A stretch of DNA of 64,000 bases, taken from positions 1,296,390-1,360,389 of the forward strand of contig KZ111150.1 in NCBI GenBank assembly GCA_002077045.2, read 5' to 3'. The position numbers were made by a program, and so were the translations under genes. The notes under the pieces are model-generated. The model searched no databases. It saw only the letters and a list, made by a program, of their open reading frames with translations, and was not told the DNA's origin. Positions within the stretch are counted from its first letter, which is position 1. Every line of letters starts with the position of its first letter. The DNA comes from Rachicladosporium sp. CCFEE 5018 (Eukaryota > Ascomycota > Dothideomycetes > Cladosporiales > Cladosporiaceae). Shown piece after piece: positions 1 through 8,890 of this stretch.

Positions 1-667
1 TCGGCGACCTCCTCGGCGACGTCCAATCACTCATCGTCTCCACCAACGCGTTCGGATCAGGTGGCGGCAGCACCTCCCCAGGCACCATCACCTTCCTCCC
101 TCGCAGCTTACTAGCAGCCTTGTCCAGCCTCCTCGCCGGTCGTACCTCCTCCACCAGAACATCTGCACTATGCGTTCCCACTCCGATCACCCCCTCCCTC
201 TTCAGATTAGGCGACGTCAACGCCGTCCGCTCCTGCCGCTCCGGCGTCGGATCGCGCGAAGGTGGCATAGGCTGCGCCTTCAGCTTCGTCAATACGGTAT
301 CCAGTCGCTTGCTCTCCCGTAGCGCCATCTCCTCAAGGCGCTGCGCTTCGGCGACGCGCATGCGACATGCTCGTTCGGCATCTTCGAGCGCGTAGCTGAT
401 GTTGCGGCGTAGCAGTACAGGATCTGGGCGCGTGTCCTTGGGCAAGGTGGGCAGGAGCGCGTAGGAGGTCGTGTCTGCATGGATGCTCGCGATCTTTGCT
501 TCTGCCACGCGCCGCTGCTCGGCGATGAGCTTTAGGGCGCGAGTCAGGTGGGAGGGGAAGTGCTCAGTGTAGGTGAGGTAGTCGGAGAGGGTTGCGTGGA
601 TGTCGGGGTCGGTGGGAGGTTGTTTGCTGATGGAGCGGAAGTCATCGGAGATGGTGACGGCGCCCAT
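1..667 (-). CDS. ING-family (PHO23/YNG-like) chromatin protein, N-terminal part
   Basis: This is an open frame of 222 codons from an ATG at 665-667 that runs off the left edge without a stop. Residues about 20-60 contain a pattern like the ING N-terminal domain: SDYLTYTEHFPSHLTRALKL followed by a charged helix. ING proteins are subunits of histone acetyltransferase or deacetylase complexes in the nucleus and end in a PHD finger that reads H3K4 methylation. That finger would lie outside the window, so the assignment rests on the N-terminal pattern alone. The rest of the visible protein is charged, proline-rich linker. No intron is needed in the visible part. An unrelated coiled-coil protein is possible. 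Confidence 0.5.
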   Translation of the reverse strand, partial: MGAVTISDDFRSISKQPPTDPDIHATLSDYLTYTEHFPSHLTRALKLIAEQRRVAEAKIASIHADTTSYALLPTLPKDTRPDPVLLRRNISYALEDAERACRMRVAEAQRLEEMALRESKRLDTVLTKLKAQPMPPSRDPTPERQERTALTSPNLKREGVIGVGTHSADVLVEEVRPARRLDKAASKLRGRKVMVPGEVLPPPDPNALVETMSDWTSPRRSP

Positions 668-1418
668 CTTCCTGGCTATTGATATAGTAGATCATAGTAA
701 TGAGGAGTATTTGGAGGTCCGACAGTTCGCGTGTTGATCGTCGCGCTTTCGCAAAGTGACGTCCTGTGAACGCAGGGGTCACCATGGCGGCTCGACGTCC
801 CGAACCTTACTTATGAACAAACTCTAGCAAGTCGCCGCACAAACCATCCAATTATGCATGCAGATATGCGTACCTCAACTGCGACGCAGTAAAACACATG
901 ACGGCACTAATCTCGTCATCAATCCGAGACGCCGCAGAGTGGACGGTGTTTGGACTCTGTTGCACGTTCCGCGCGGACTGATAAGGGAGCAAGCAACGGC
1001 ATCGGTGATGTATAGAGACATCGATAGATTCAGTACAGTGCATCTCAAGCGTGCATCTGTACTCAGTCATACATTCCTGGCGGACCATGAAGTTCCCTCC
1101 CCTTTGCCTTCCACCTCTTCAGCTCCGGCGACCCCATTGGCCGTTCCTTCTCCGCGTCAAATTCCAGTGGCTCACTCACGGCATCCCCAGATCTATGCAC
1201 CTCGCTCGGTCCAGCCGCGCCACCAAGCATACGGAACTTCGCTTCGCATTCAACGCGAAAGTTCACTATCGCCTCCCCTGCAAGGATGTCGTCTAGGTGG
1301 AACGACTCGATCCCGCATTCACTGTGGGTGAGGCAGTCTAGTAGTGGTTTGACCGAGGCGATCTGCCATGATAGAGCGCACATTCTCGTCTGTGCGCTGA
1401 ACAGCGGACGTCTTCGCA
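668..1418. other. spacer without a supported gene
   Basis: This 751-nt stretch lies between the start of the ING-like gene and the stop of the secreted-protein gene. Overlapping ORFs exist on both strands (for example plus 858-1331), but none has a domain, a signal peptide or intron logic. It should hold the promoter of the ING-like gene and the 3' end of the secreted-protein gene. Confidence 0.4.
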
Positions 1419-2103
1419 TCATCCCAAGATCCCCTTGTACATCGGACTCAGCGCCTTCGATTGGTCGATGATCGGCGGATTGATCGGGATCCCCGCCACC
1501 ACCGTCGGGATCGTAGCAAAAGCCTGGATCTTCTGCATGAGGCACGAGTCTAGATTGTACTCCAGATGGACATCAGCATGGAACGTGACGGGAATGGCGA
1601 TGGCGTGTAGCGCGCCGAGAGTCTGTCATATGGTTAGTGGTGCTGTAAAGATTCGAGGTGGTGAAGGGATGGACCTACGACGTTCGTGTGGACGATGGTG
1701 GTGCCGTTCTTGTAGTCGTCAAACACGCCCGTGACTTTGGAGAAGGCCTGACGAGATGAGGTGGCGAAGTCGCGGGTTGTGGCTGCGTCTACGGCGACGG
1801 GGACTGCTGGGCGACCATTGGGGTTGCTGTAATTGGTGTCAGTCCATTGTGGACGAGGAAGATGTCTGGAATATGAGCAGTCTACACGTAAGTATGGCAG
1901 TCGTCCTCAAGAGGAAGCTGGAGGAAGCCGGCCGCTGAGGCACCGGGTTCAGTGGCGGCGTAGGAGTTGATGATGAGCTGTGCGCCGGCGAGACGCTGGT
2001 TAGGAGTGCAGCTGCTGGAGCGGGATTCCATGAGCTCGGTGGGTAGGGCTGACACCGCGGGGATAGCTGACACTGCAGCGAGAAGTGTAGTAGAGAAAAG
2101 CAT
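1419..2103 (-). CDS. small secreted protein of unknown function
   Basis: Three exons join to 189 residues: 1886-2103, 1679-1826 and 1419-1622. Junctions have GT donors and AG acceptors (GTAGAC to TTACAG in phase 2, GTAGGT to GACAG in phase 0). The protein opens with a classical signal peptide: MLFSTTLLAAVSAIPAVSA, cleavage likely near Ser/Ala-Leu-Pro at residue 19-21. The mature part has few cysteines, one just after the signal peptide, one near residue 68 and one near 150, and it is rich in small hydrophobic residues. The start at 2103 is preferred over an in-frame ATG at 2145 because it places the hydrophobic segment at the N-terminus. I recognise no family. A secreted cell-wall or effector-like protein is possible but unproven. 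Confidence 0.6.
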
Positions 2104-2172
2104 CTTGAGGTGCTGCTGAGGTGTGCTGATGCTGAGAGAGTGCATTAGAGTCCGGGAGGCAGTCGATCAGGG

Positions 2173-2178
2173 TTTATA
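2173..2178 (-). promoter_or_regulatory. TATA-like element of the secreted-protein gene
   Basis: On the minus strand TATAAA lies about 70 nt upstream of the chosen ATG at 2103. This is a plausible core promoter position. It is based on motif and spacing only. Confidence 0.35.
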
Positions 2179-2718
2179 TGTCGTTGGAGAGTGCACTCGA
2201 AGATTGAAGAGGGTCAAGGTGGGCCGCAATGCTCAGAAGACGTCGAGGTCAATAACACCCTGAAGCCGCGCCGAGAGGAAGGTACGGCTTGCCCGGCGTC
2301 ATCAGCCATTGCCGCTGTAGCAAAGTAAGTGCAGCTAAGCCTTCCCCGAAGACCACATGCACGTCTTTTCGGCAGGTCTTCGTTCATGCCACGCGAGACC
2401 GGATATGGTGTAACATGCAGCAGCCACGTGCGACACACATGTCATTATTGAACAACGACTTGTTCATCATCGCATGTGTCGGTTCTCTTTGGGTGATGGT
2501 CGCACACGTCGGTGGCTTCTAGACGAAGATCATCGGCTATCATTGTCGACATGCTGAGCGGGGACACGAATGTTTGTTGGTGGGTGAAAGCCAAGGGCTT
2601 GGAGCTTCGCAATTGATCTTCGGTGCGTTTAGTCGGATCTGGAGGATCAAAGCTACAGTAACCCCGATCAATGGAAAGTGTGGTCGACTAGAGGATCTGA
2701 TGCAGGGTTGGCAGTGGC
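2179..2718. other. spacer without a supported gene
   Basis: This 540-nt stretch separates the secreted-protein promoter from the TAD1 stop codon. Only short ORFs without domain or splicing support are present on either strand. I see no repeat or RNA gene. Confidence 0.4.
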
Positions 2719-4115
2719 TCAGGCATTGTCAAGACTCCACTGCTCGTCTCCACTATTCGTCCTCCACCCCTTCAAGGCCGTCCTCTTGACCTCCTCCTTA
2801 ACCCTTTCGCGTTCGCCTCGCATCCTGATCTTGGCACCACCATAAGTAGTCGAATCCAGCGCCTCATACACCTCACTCGCACCGCTTACTCCAGCCACCT
2901 CGCGTGCCAGCTTCCACATCTCCCGTCTAGACACACAGCTCGCTCCCTTGGGATCAAACTGCTTCCTCCCCTGCAAGACTCCGTTGATCAACACCTCGCT
3001 TTTACTCGGCGTCCAGAGCGCAGAAAGGTTGCTGCCAACAGCACCCTCGTCAGGTGCAGCGTACTCGAATACTCTACTTGTAGCCTCCACCTTGAAAGGC
3101 AGGAACTTCATCCCGCCTCGCTCCTCCATCTGCCCCAGCTCCTTCATTCTCCCACCTGTGCCCCAACACCTCTTCACCGCCCCTCTTACAATGTCCTTTC
3201 CCGGCAACACCACACTCTTCACATAGCTTCCCTCTGGCCACACCAGCCCACTCACCAACCCTGACAACAACCCTGTGATCTGTTTCATAGCCAGCTTATC
3301 AGAACAGCTCTTACTCGCAGTCACAGGCGCATCCGGCCTCGAAGGCTTTCGTCTCACCACCCCAAGCTGATCGAAGTGGCCTCGTCCAAGCATGTCGTCT
3401 GGGTCCGCTGAGGGTGCGGCGTGGGTCCATGGCTCAGGGGAAGGCTGGCGCGACATGAGCAGTTCCATGCTCGCGTCGCCGCAAGGCGCTTGGGAGACGT
3501 ACATATGGATGCTGATCTGCGGGCCGAGTGTGAAGGGCTGTGTCGCTCTGTCTGCTTCCGTGACAGGTGTCGTGTCGGGCTCCCGCTCGGTCTCATGCTG
3601 TAGCGTGGGCGCTCGTCGCCAAGCCACCCACTCCCCTGCCTGCTTCTCTCGCCCAGCTCTTGCAAGCTCCAGACACTCCTCCAAGATCCATCTGTTGAAC
3701 CCGCGTATAGCCAGAATCTCGGCATGCCAATCATGCAGCACATTCCCCTTGGCCTGCGCGAGCTTGCTCTGAGGCAGACATCTCATACCCGTCGCCAGGC
3801 TCACGCAAGTCAAGCTACTCGAGCTCTTCCTTCCGTCATAGTGTGTATCGCCATTCGTGCCATTGGCTGAATGGAAGGACTGATAGCCATGATCCGCGGT
3901 CTCGATGTCTAAGCTGCCCAAGCCACTGTATCAGCATGGTCCTTTCGCTGGAGCAGAAACGCATACTCACCTCTACACAGCACAATGCCCGCCAAAGGCA
4001 CAGACTCTCTGCCTCCGTTCGCCAAAGCTCTCGGCCTGAACTTCGCTGGCAGCTTGTTGAGAGCTGCTAGCACGCAGTCGGCGATCGCGTCCGGATGAGG
4101 GGCGCGAAGAGGCAT
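2719..4115 (-). CDS. TAD1: tRNA-specific adenosine deaminase 1 (ADAT1/TAD1)
   Basis: Exon 1 (3967-4115, ATG at 4115) joins exon 2 (2719-3913) through a short intron with donor GTATGC and acceptor GGGCAG in phase 2, giving 447 residues. The protein carries the adenosine deaminase/editase signature: HDWHAEILAIRGFNRW (zinc His and catalytic Glu), SQAPCGDASMEL (zinc Cys) and SCSDKLA (second zinc Cys). N-terminal LAGIV and CVSLATGMRCLP are typical of the family. TAD1 converts adenosine 37 of tRNA-Ala to inosine. Its length is a little above the roughly 400 residues of yeast Tad1, mainly through a linker between the HAE and PCG motifs. A donor 5 nt upstream (GTGAGT) would shift the frame, so GTATGC was chosen. 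Confidence 0.88.
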
Positions 4116-4528
4116 CGTAGAGCATCGTAGCAAGTGCAGAGTGCTGTTCCATGTAGGAAGTGACGAAGTGGAAGGGAAGATCGGAAATGGGGTGCCTAAG
4201 ATCGAGGAGGCTTGGCGATGCCGAGGTGGACTAAAATGTGGCGTACAGTATATAGAGATGGCGGTGACATTCATGGCATCAAAACGCACTTGAGAGGTGA
4301 GATCTTGAATCGAAGCACCAATGTCTCAACCACCACCCCGAACGGGCCGAGTGTGTGAATTCATTACATCCACTCTATCTGCCCTGCCCAGCGGGCAAGA
4401 AGGCCTCGAACCCACGCTCCATCGTAACACATGCATGAATCATCAGCAAACACCCGTAGGCACCCTGCCTCAGCCCGCTCACATGCTCCAGAAGCTACTT
4501 TTTGACCCCAGTTGCAGTAGATGCGAAT
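4116..4528. other. TEF1 3' region and TAD1 promoter
   Basis: This 413-nt spacer separates two genes on the same strand. It should hold the TEF1 3' UTR and the TAD1 promoter. A TATATA-like run lies near 4247-4254, about 135 nt upstream of the TAD1 ATG. No coding signal is seen. Confidence 0.4.
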
Positions 4529-7500
4529 CTACTTCTTGGAGGCCTTGACGGCGGCCTTGGTGACCTTGCCGGCGCCGGACTTCTCAGCCTTGACAACGGA
4601 CTCTGTGATAGTGATTAGTATGTGTCTCATGTGTTCAATATCTCAGGGAGGCAACTTACTGATGACACCGACAGCGACGGTCTGCCTCATGTCACGGACG
4701 GCGAAACGACCGAGAGGAGGGTACTCAGTGAACGCCTCAACGCACATAGGCTTGGATGGCACCATCTTGACGATAGCAGCGTCACCAGACTTGATGAACT
4801 TGGGCGAGGACTCAGTGGACTTGCCGGTACGGCGATCGATCTTCTCGAGGAGCTCTGAGAACTTGCAGGCGATGTGGGCGGTGTGGCAATCGAGGACTGG
4901 CGCGTAGCCGGCACCGACCTGACCGGGGTGGTTGAGGACGATGACCTGGGCGTTGAAGCTCTCGGCACCCTTGGGCGGGTCGTTCTTAGAGTCACCGGCG
5001 ACGTTGCCACGACGAATCTCCTTGACGGAGACGTTCTTGACGTTGAAGCCGACGTTGTCACCTGGAAGACCCTCGACGAGCTGCTCGTGGTGCATCTCGA
5101 CGGACTTGACTTCGGTGGTGACACCAGCTGGGGCGAAGGTAACGACCATGCCGGCCTTGATGACACCGGTCTCGACACGGCCGACGGGGACTGTGCCAAT
5201 ACCACCGATCTTGTACACGTCCTGGAGGGGAAGACGGAGAGCCTTGTCGGTGGGACGGGTGGGCTGGTCGATGGCATCAATGGCCTCGAGGAGGGTTTTA
5301 CCGGTGGTCTTGACCTTGGTCTCCTTCTCCCATCCCTTGTACCAGGGGCAGTTGGGGGAGTTGTCGATCATGTTGTCGCCGTTGAAGCCGGAGATGGGGA
5401 CGAAGGGGACGGTCTTGGGGTTGTACCCGACCTTCTTGATGAAGCCAGATGTCTCCTTGATGATCTCCTGGAAGCGGTCCTCAGACCACTTGGTGGTGTC
5501 CATCTTGTTGATGGCGACGATGAGCTGCTTGACACCGAGGGTGTAAGCGAGCAGGGCGTGCTCGCGAGTCTGACCATCCTTGGAGATACCAGCCTCGAAC
5601 TCACCGACACCAGCGGCGATGATGAGGATGGCGCAGTCGGCCTGCGAGGTACCAGTGATCATGTTCTTGATGAAATCACGGTGACCGGGGGCATCGATGA
5701 CGGTGACACTGAAGTGATGTTGTTAGTGCTGTTGATTAGATGATGCTGAATTGACCGGGTCAATTAGTGTGGTGCTGCTGCTGCTGCTGCAACTGCATTC
5801 TTGTGTGTTGCGCCTCTCTGATGGCGAGTGAGGGAGGTGCTGCTGCTGCAAGGCTGCTTGCATGGTGTGCAGTAGTAGGTGTTGTTCGCCAAGGCGGCGG
5901 CACGAGTGGCAGCCTTGCGGAGTGATGCCGCCGTGCTCGACAGCTTCAGCGTGAGCCTCGGTGTCGTTGTGGTCATCGAGGGCGTACTGGGTGGCAGCGT
6001 TGTGGTCACAGACCTCGCATCGAAAGCGTGCAGCTTCTTTGGCTCGGTTGCGGACGCCAGCGGCGATCTCGTTGGCTCTGCCGGGGTTGCGGGCGCTCCA
6101 GTCATTCCAATCGTCGAGGCGCTCTTGTAGGTATGCCTCTTCGTCGCTGTCGCGCTTTCGCTTGCGCGCGCTGGCCGCATTCTCTGCTATGCGCTGGCGA
6201 CGTAGGGTGGCAGCATGTGTGCGCTCTTCGTCAGTGAGCTTGAGGTCACCTCTGACGCCCTCAGACAACGACAGATGCGTGCAGGCGGGCTCCCAGCTGA
6301 CACTGGCACGCTGCCAGAGGAAGAAGTCGGGGATATAGACGTCGTCCATTATCGTCTTTCTGCAGGCACAGAAGACGACGGTGAAGGCGGCTTCGATGAC
6401 CAGCAGGCGTGCTCGAAGCTTGGGCACAATGTGTGGTAGAGGCAGGTCAGTCCAGCAAAGCATGCCGACAGATGAAATCTTGTAGCCGTCATCGAGAGCC
6501 TGCTTGACGAGCGCAGGAAGTGCGCCGGTGCCATTGAGGTAAGTGGTACAACGCCTCCGGATACTATCGGTGGCGTCGGTCCCAGACCCAATGTAGAGCT
6601 TAGGTAGTGAGCGAGGGCGTTCGAGGACGACAGCGTAATCTCCCCACTGCTTGATGGTCTTGGAAGGCGAAGGGAGGTTCTTGATGAAGCGGATGGTAGG
6701 AGGTGTCTCCGACGAGGGTACTGAGTCCAATCCAGGTGCTACGTGTAATGGTGACGAGCTGACGACTGAATCCCAGACTGAGCGTTGTGCGAAGATGGTC
6801 TTGATGTCGGGATTGATGTACCAGCCAGGCAGGTCAAGGCTGAGCAGGCGAAAGGCAGCGTCGTCGATGTGTGATTGGACACGATGACTGTGGGCTTGGT
6901 ACAACGACTCCATTTTGACCGGGTCAATCTGGTGGAGTCGAGCTGGTGACGAGCGGTGGTCGCGGTGTTGAGATCTTCTTCAATGAGGTCGAGGTTGGTC
7001 CTGATTCCTTTGGACGACGTCGAGTGGGTGTTGACTGGCTCAAGGAAGGCTGCCAGAGGTGAGAAGAGGAACAGGAAGAGTCGTCCATGATAAAGCAGCG
7101 GGCAGCAGGTAGCAGGAAGTAGCAGGGCGAGAACAGCAGCAGGAACCATGCAGAACGGCGGAACGAAGTAGCAGAACAGCGGCAGGCGCAGCAGAACAGC
7201 AGCAGGTGCAGCAGAACAGCAGCAGCAGGAACATTCTATTAGTTGGGGGAGGGGGTATTGCTTACTGTGAAAGTGTTAGTCACAGCGGAGAAGACGGTGA
7301 GGGGAGTGGCAAGAAATTTTTACCTAGTACTTGGGAGTCTCGAACTTCCAGAGCGCAATGTCGATCGTGATACCACGCTCACGCTCAGCCTTCAACTTGT
7401 CGAGCACCCAGGCGTACTTGAAGGAACCCTTGCCAAGCTCGGCGGCTTCCTGAGATGGTTGTCAGTCGTGTTCATGTTGTGCTGTCAAGATCCTCTCGAT

Positions 7501-7950
7501 GCTGCGCATGTGTTGGACATGGTAATGCAGTCAGAGTCATGACAACGCGCAAGGTGGCGAAATTGAAGGAGGGGCAGCGCGCCAAAATTTTGACGGATAA
7601 AGCGCCCCACCATCAATTTGCGACCGTGCGAAATTGTCGCCTCCAATAAGGAAATGTGTGAAGGAGGGGGATGGAGTATTGCCTACCTTCTCGAACTTCT
7701 CGATGGTACGCTTGTCGATACCTCCGCACTTGTAGATCAAGTCTGTGGTCTTGTGAGTGATGTGGTCGAGCGCTCATTGGAATGAGAATTGTGCTTACGA
7801 CCGGTGGTGGTGGACTTGCCGGAGTCGACGTGGCCGATGACCACGACGTTGATATGGCTCTTCTCCTTACTGTGCCGCTGTCAGTCACTGTGCACCCATG
7901 CTCTTAAAGTGTGAAGCGCCAGGCGCCACTTGATGGCCGACTCACCCCAT
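4529..7950 (-). CDS. TEF1: translation elongation factor EF-1-alpha (only complete copy)
   Basis: Six exons join to 459 residues: 7946-7950, 7799-7869, 7687-7742, 7325-7449, 4660-5708 and 4529-4602. The GTPase delivers aminoacyl-tRNA to the ribosome. Visible motifs are the P-loop GHVDSGKST (exon 2), the switch region RERGITID (exon 4), DAPGH and NKMD (exon 5), and the lysine-rich C-terminus ending in KASKK. The intron after exon 3 is the one used in fungal TEF1 barcoding. Exon 1 has only five coding bases (ATGGG). Between exons 4 and 5 lies a 1616-nt intron, explained as a stwintron and listed separately. If only the obvious GTAAAA donor at 7323 were used, the mRNA would read Lys-Tyr-stop. 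Length and every exon junction fit a functional gene, and this is the only copy with its C-terminus. Confidence 0.95.
5723..6913 (-). CDS. GIY-YIG endonuclease with C2H2 fingers, nested in the TEF1 intron, frameshifted
   Basis: The ATG at 6913 opens a 396-residue frame in the same direction as TEF1, wholly inside the outer intron. Residues 93-178 fit a GIY-YIG nuclease core: YAV at 93-95, LYIGSGT at 106-112, arginines at 119-121, and a Glu at 174 in the LLVIEAAF helix as candidate metal ligand. A basic segment follows (RKRKR near 250-254), then a C2H2 finger with Cys299, Cys302, His315 and His321 (C-x2-C-x12-H-x5-H). A second finger with exactly the same spacing lies in another minus frame (cysteines at about 5860-5871), and that frame stops at TAA 5764-5766. 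A one-base shift between 5872 and 5951 therefore splits the protein; without it the length would be about 380 residues. The gene may be decayed, or the shift may be a sequence error. A homing-type role is inferred. Confidence 0.75.
   Translation of the reverse strand: MESLYQAHSHRVQSHIDDAAFRLLSLDLPGWYINPDIKTIFAQRSVWDSVVSSSPLHVAPGLDSVPSSETPPTIRFIKNLPSPSKTIKQWGDYAVVLERPRSLPKLYIGSGTDATDSIRRRCTTYLNGTGALPALVKQALDDGYKISSVGMLCWTDLPLPHIVPKLRARLLVIEAAFTVVFCACRKTIMDDVYIPDFFLWQRASVSWEPACTHLSLSEGVRGDLKLTDEERTHAATLRRQRIAENAASARKRKRDSDEEAYLQERLDDWNDWSARNPGRANEIAAGVRNRAKEAARFRCEVCDHNAATQYALDDHNDTEAHAEAVEHGGITPQGCHSCRRLGEQHLLLHTMQAALQQQHLPHSPSERRNTQECSCSSSSSTTLIDPVNSASSNQQH
5751..5764. repeat. near-palindromic 14-mer, downstream border of the nuclease ORF
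   Basis: The plus strand reads TTGACCGGGTCAAT. The same 14 bases recur in direct orientation at 6915-6928. Here the palindrome extends to AATTGACC-G-GGTCAATT (5749-5765), eight-base arms around one base. The TAA of the finger-2 frame overlaps its last base. Confidence 0.85.
6915..6928. repeat. near-palindromic 14-mer, upstream border of the nuclease ORF
   Basis: This is the second copy of TTGACCGGGTCAAT, one base away from the nuclease ATG at 6911-6913. Together with 5751-5764 it brackets the ORF. It could be a target-site duplication, a nuclease or recombination site, or a transcription factor site. Confidence 0.85.
7095..7232. repeat. degenerate CAG-rich minisatellite in the TEF1 intron
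   Basis: About 140 nt consist of irregular repeats of units such as GCAGCAGAACAGCAGCAGG. They lie between the nuclease cassette and the internal intron. The run is present unchanged in the other two blocks at 31907-32044 and 56703-56840. It produces Leu/Cys-rich shadow ORFs that are not genes. Confidence 0.7.
7265..7323 (-). other. internal 59-nt intron of the TEF1 stwintron
   Basis: It has a GTAAAA donor, a TGACTAACAC branch region 15-20 nt before the CACAG acceptor, and a normal fungal intron length. Both this acceptor and the outer one at 5709 are followed by a T. The ancestral TEF1 intron may therefore have been this short one, with the outer intron added later; that is inference. Confidence 0.7.
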
Positions 7951-8890
7951 GTTGACGGATTTCTTGTGGGTGTGTTGTGGAAGGTTGGTGAGGTGTTCTG
8001 AGATTGAGGACTGGTGGTGTTGTCAGTATGGCTGCTATCGAGGCGATGGTGGCGATGCTGCTCACTTGTGAAGATGGTACAGCTTGTGTATCGGTGTTCA
8101 ACGATTTTTCGAAGAGGGTTGAAGGGCTTGCGTGGGTTAAGTAGTGGAGGGCGAAGGAAACGCGCTAAGTGGGGCGCTTCGAATTTGCACGCTTGTGCGT
8201 CACAATCCTCCATGCCTGAAATGGCGCCTTGATATGAGATAAGCAAGATTGGGGGCAAAGTGACTGAATATGAGTCTCTGTGTGATGTGAACTTCACTTT
8301 TCTCCAGTGGAACCTCCAACTCCCACAAGTGTGACATGTGACCATGCTAATATGAGCCAGACCGCACCGCTTTATCACTACACTGTCGTGCCTGTGAGAA
8401 GGCTACGTTTGAGGTCAAGACCGTCGGCCTCCATTCTTGCTCACTGATAGTGGATGATGTTACCAGTGACACGACTAGCAGTGCATCAGCACTCAGAGGC
8501 TTGAGGAAGCGGAGTCAGTGCGTACACGACCTCACGGCGGTGTCTTTATTACGCTCTACCGGTCGAGTCATCCTTGAAGCGGCAGCGTACGTCGACTTAC
8601 CTCACTCCGTGGTCTGACCAGTCTTCATTGATCCCTTCATCCTCGCTCTGCTCACATTCGAGACTCGCTTGAGCATCCCGAATTTGAGTAGCAATCATCC
8701 TCGGCTATTCGCGAGTGGCACACCGCCCAGATGATGGGCTGCCGAGATATTAGACGGATCGTCGCCAATCGGCAGGATAAGAAGCTGCCTCGAGGCGATG
8801 GTCCTCATCTCGTGAAGGCAGCCGCCGGGTATTTACTCGATCGCCGTCTTTCGAGACGACCATAGTTCATTTGCACATCTCGAGCAGTCC
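7951..8890. other. TEF1 upstream region; one orphan ORF at 8692-8865
   Basis: This 940-nt spacer holds the TEF1 promoter and 5' UTR and the 3' end of the next gene. A plus-strand open stretch of 57 codons without its own ATG (8692-8865) contains REWHTAQMMGCRDIRRIVAN and ends in a lysine/arginine-rich tail and TAG. It reads like coding sequence and could be a terminal exon or gene relic. I find no convincing upstream exon. No tRNA or repeat is seen. Confidence 0.4.

Larger units (their letters stand above)
5709..7324 (-). other. putative [D1,2] stwintron in TEF1 carrying an endonuclease ORF
   Basis: Exon 4 ends TAC-TA at 7325, followed on the minus strand by G at 7324 and a 59-nt intron at 7265-7323 (GTAAAA donor, GACTAAC branch, CACAG acceptor). 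The base after that acceptor starts TAAGC. Removing the 59-nt intron joins G to TAAGC and creates a new donor, GTAAGC, that was not contiguous before. The second splice runs to CTAAC...TTCAG at 5709-5711. The exons then read TAC-TA|T-GTC-ACC, the invariant Tyr-Tyr-Val-Thr of EF-1-alpha. Direct splicing from GTAAAA to either acceptor leaves an in-frame TAG. This matches the fungal stwintron class in which the outer donor is split between its first and second base. It is inferred from sequence and needs RNA evidence. Confidence 0.78.

Noticed and set aside
858..1545. Overlapping plus and minus ORFs of about 160 codons near the left edge
   Set aside because: No domain or splice logic. The minus ORF partly overlaps exon 3 of the secreted-protein gene in another frame.
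4874..5743. 289-codon plus-strand ORF antisense to TEF1 exon 5 (repeated in units B and C)
   Set aside because: It is a shadow of highly biased TEF1 codon usage; its composition is Gly/Asp/Val-rich with no domain.
7324..7330. In-frame TAG after Lys-Tyr in TEF1 exon 4, suggesting a TEF1 pseudogene
   Set aside because: Two-step splicing of the stwintron removes it and restores the invariant protein sequence and phase.
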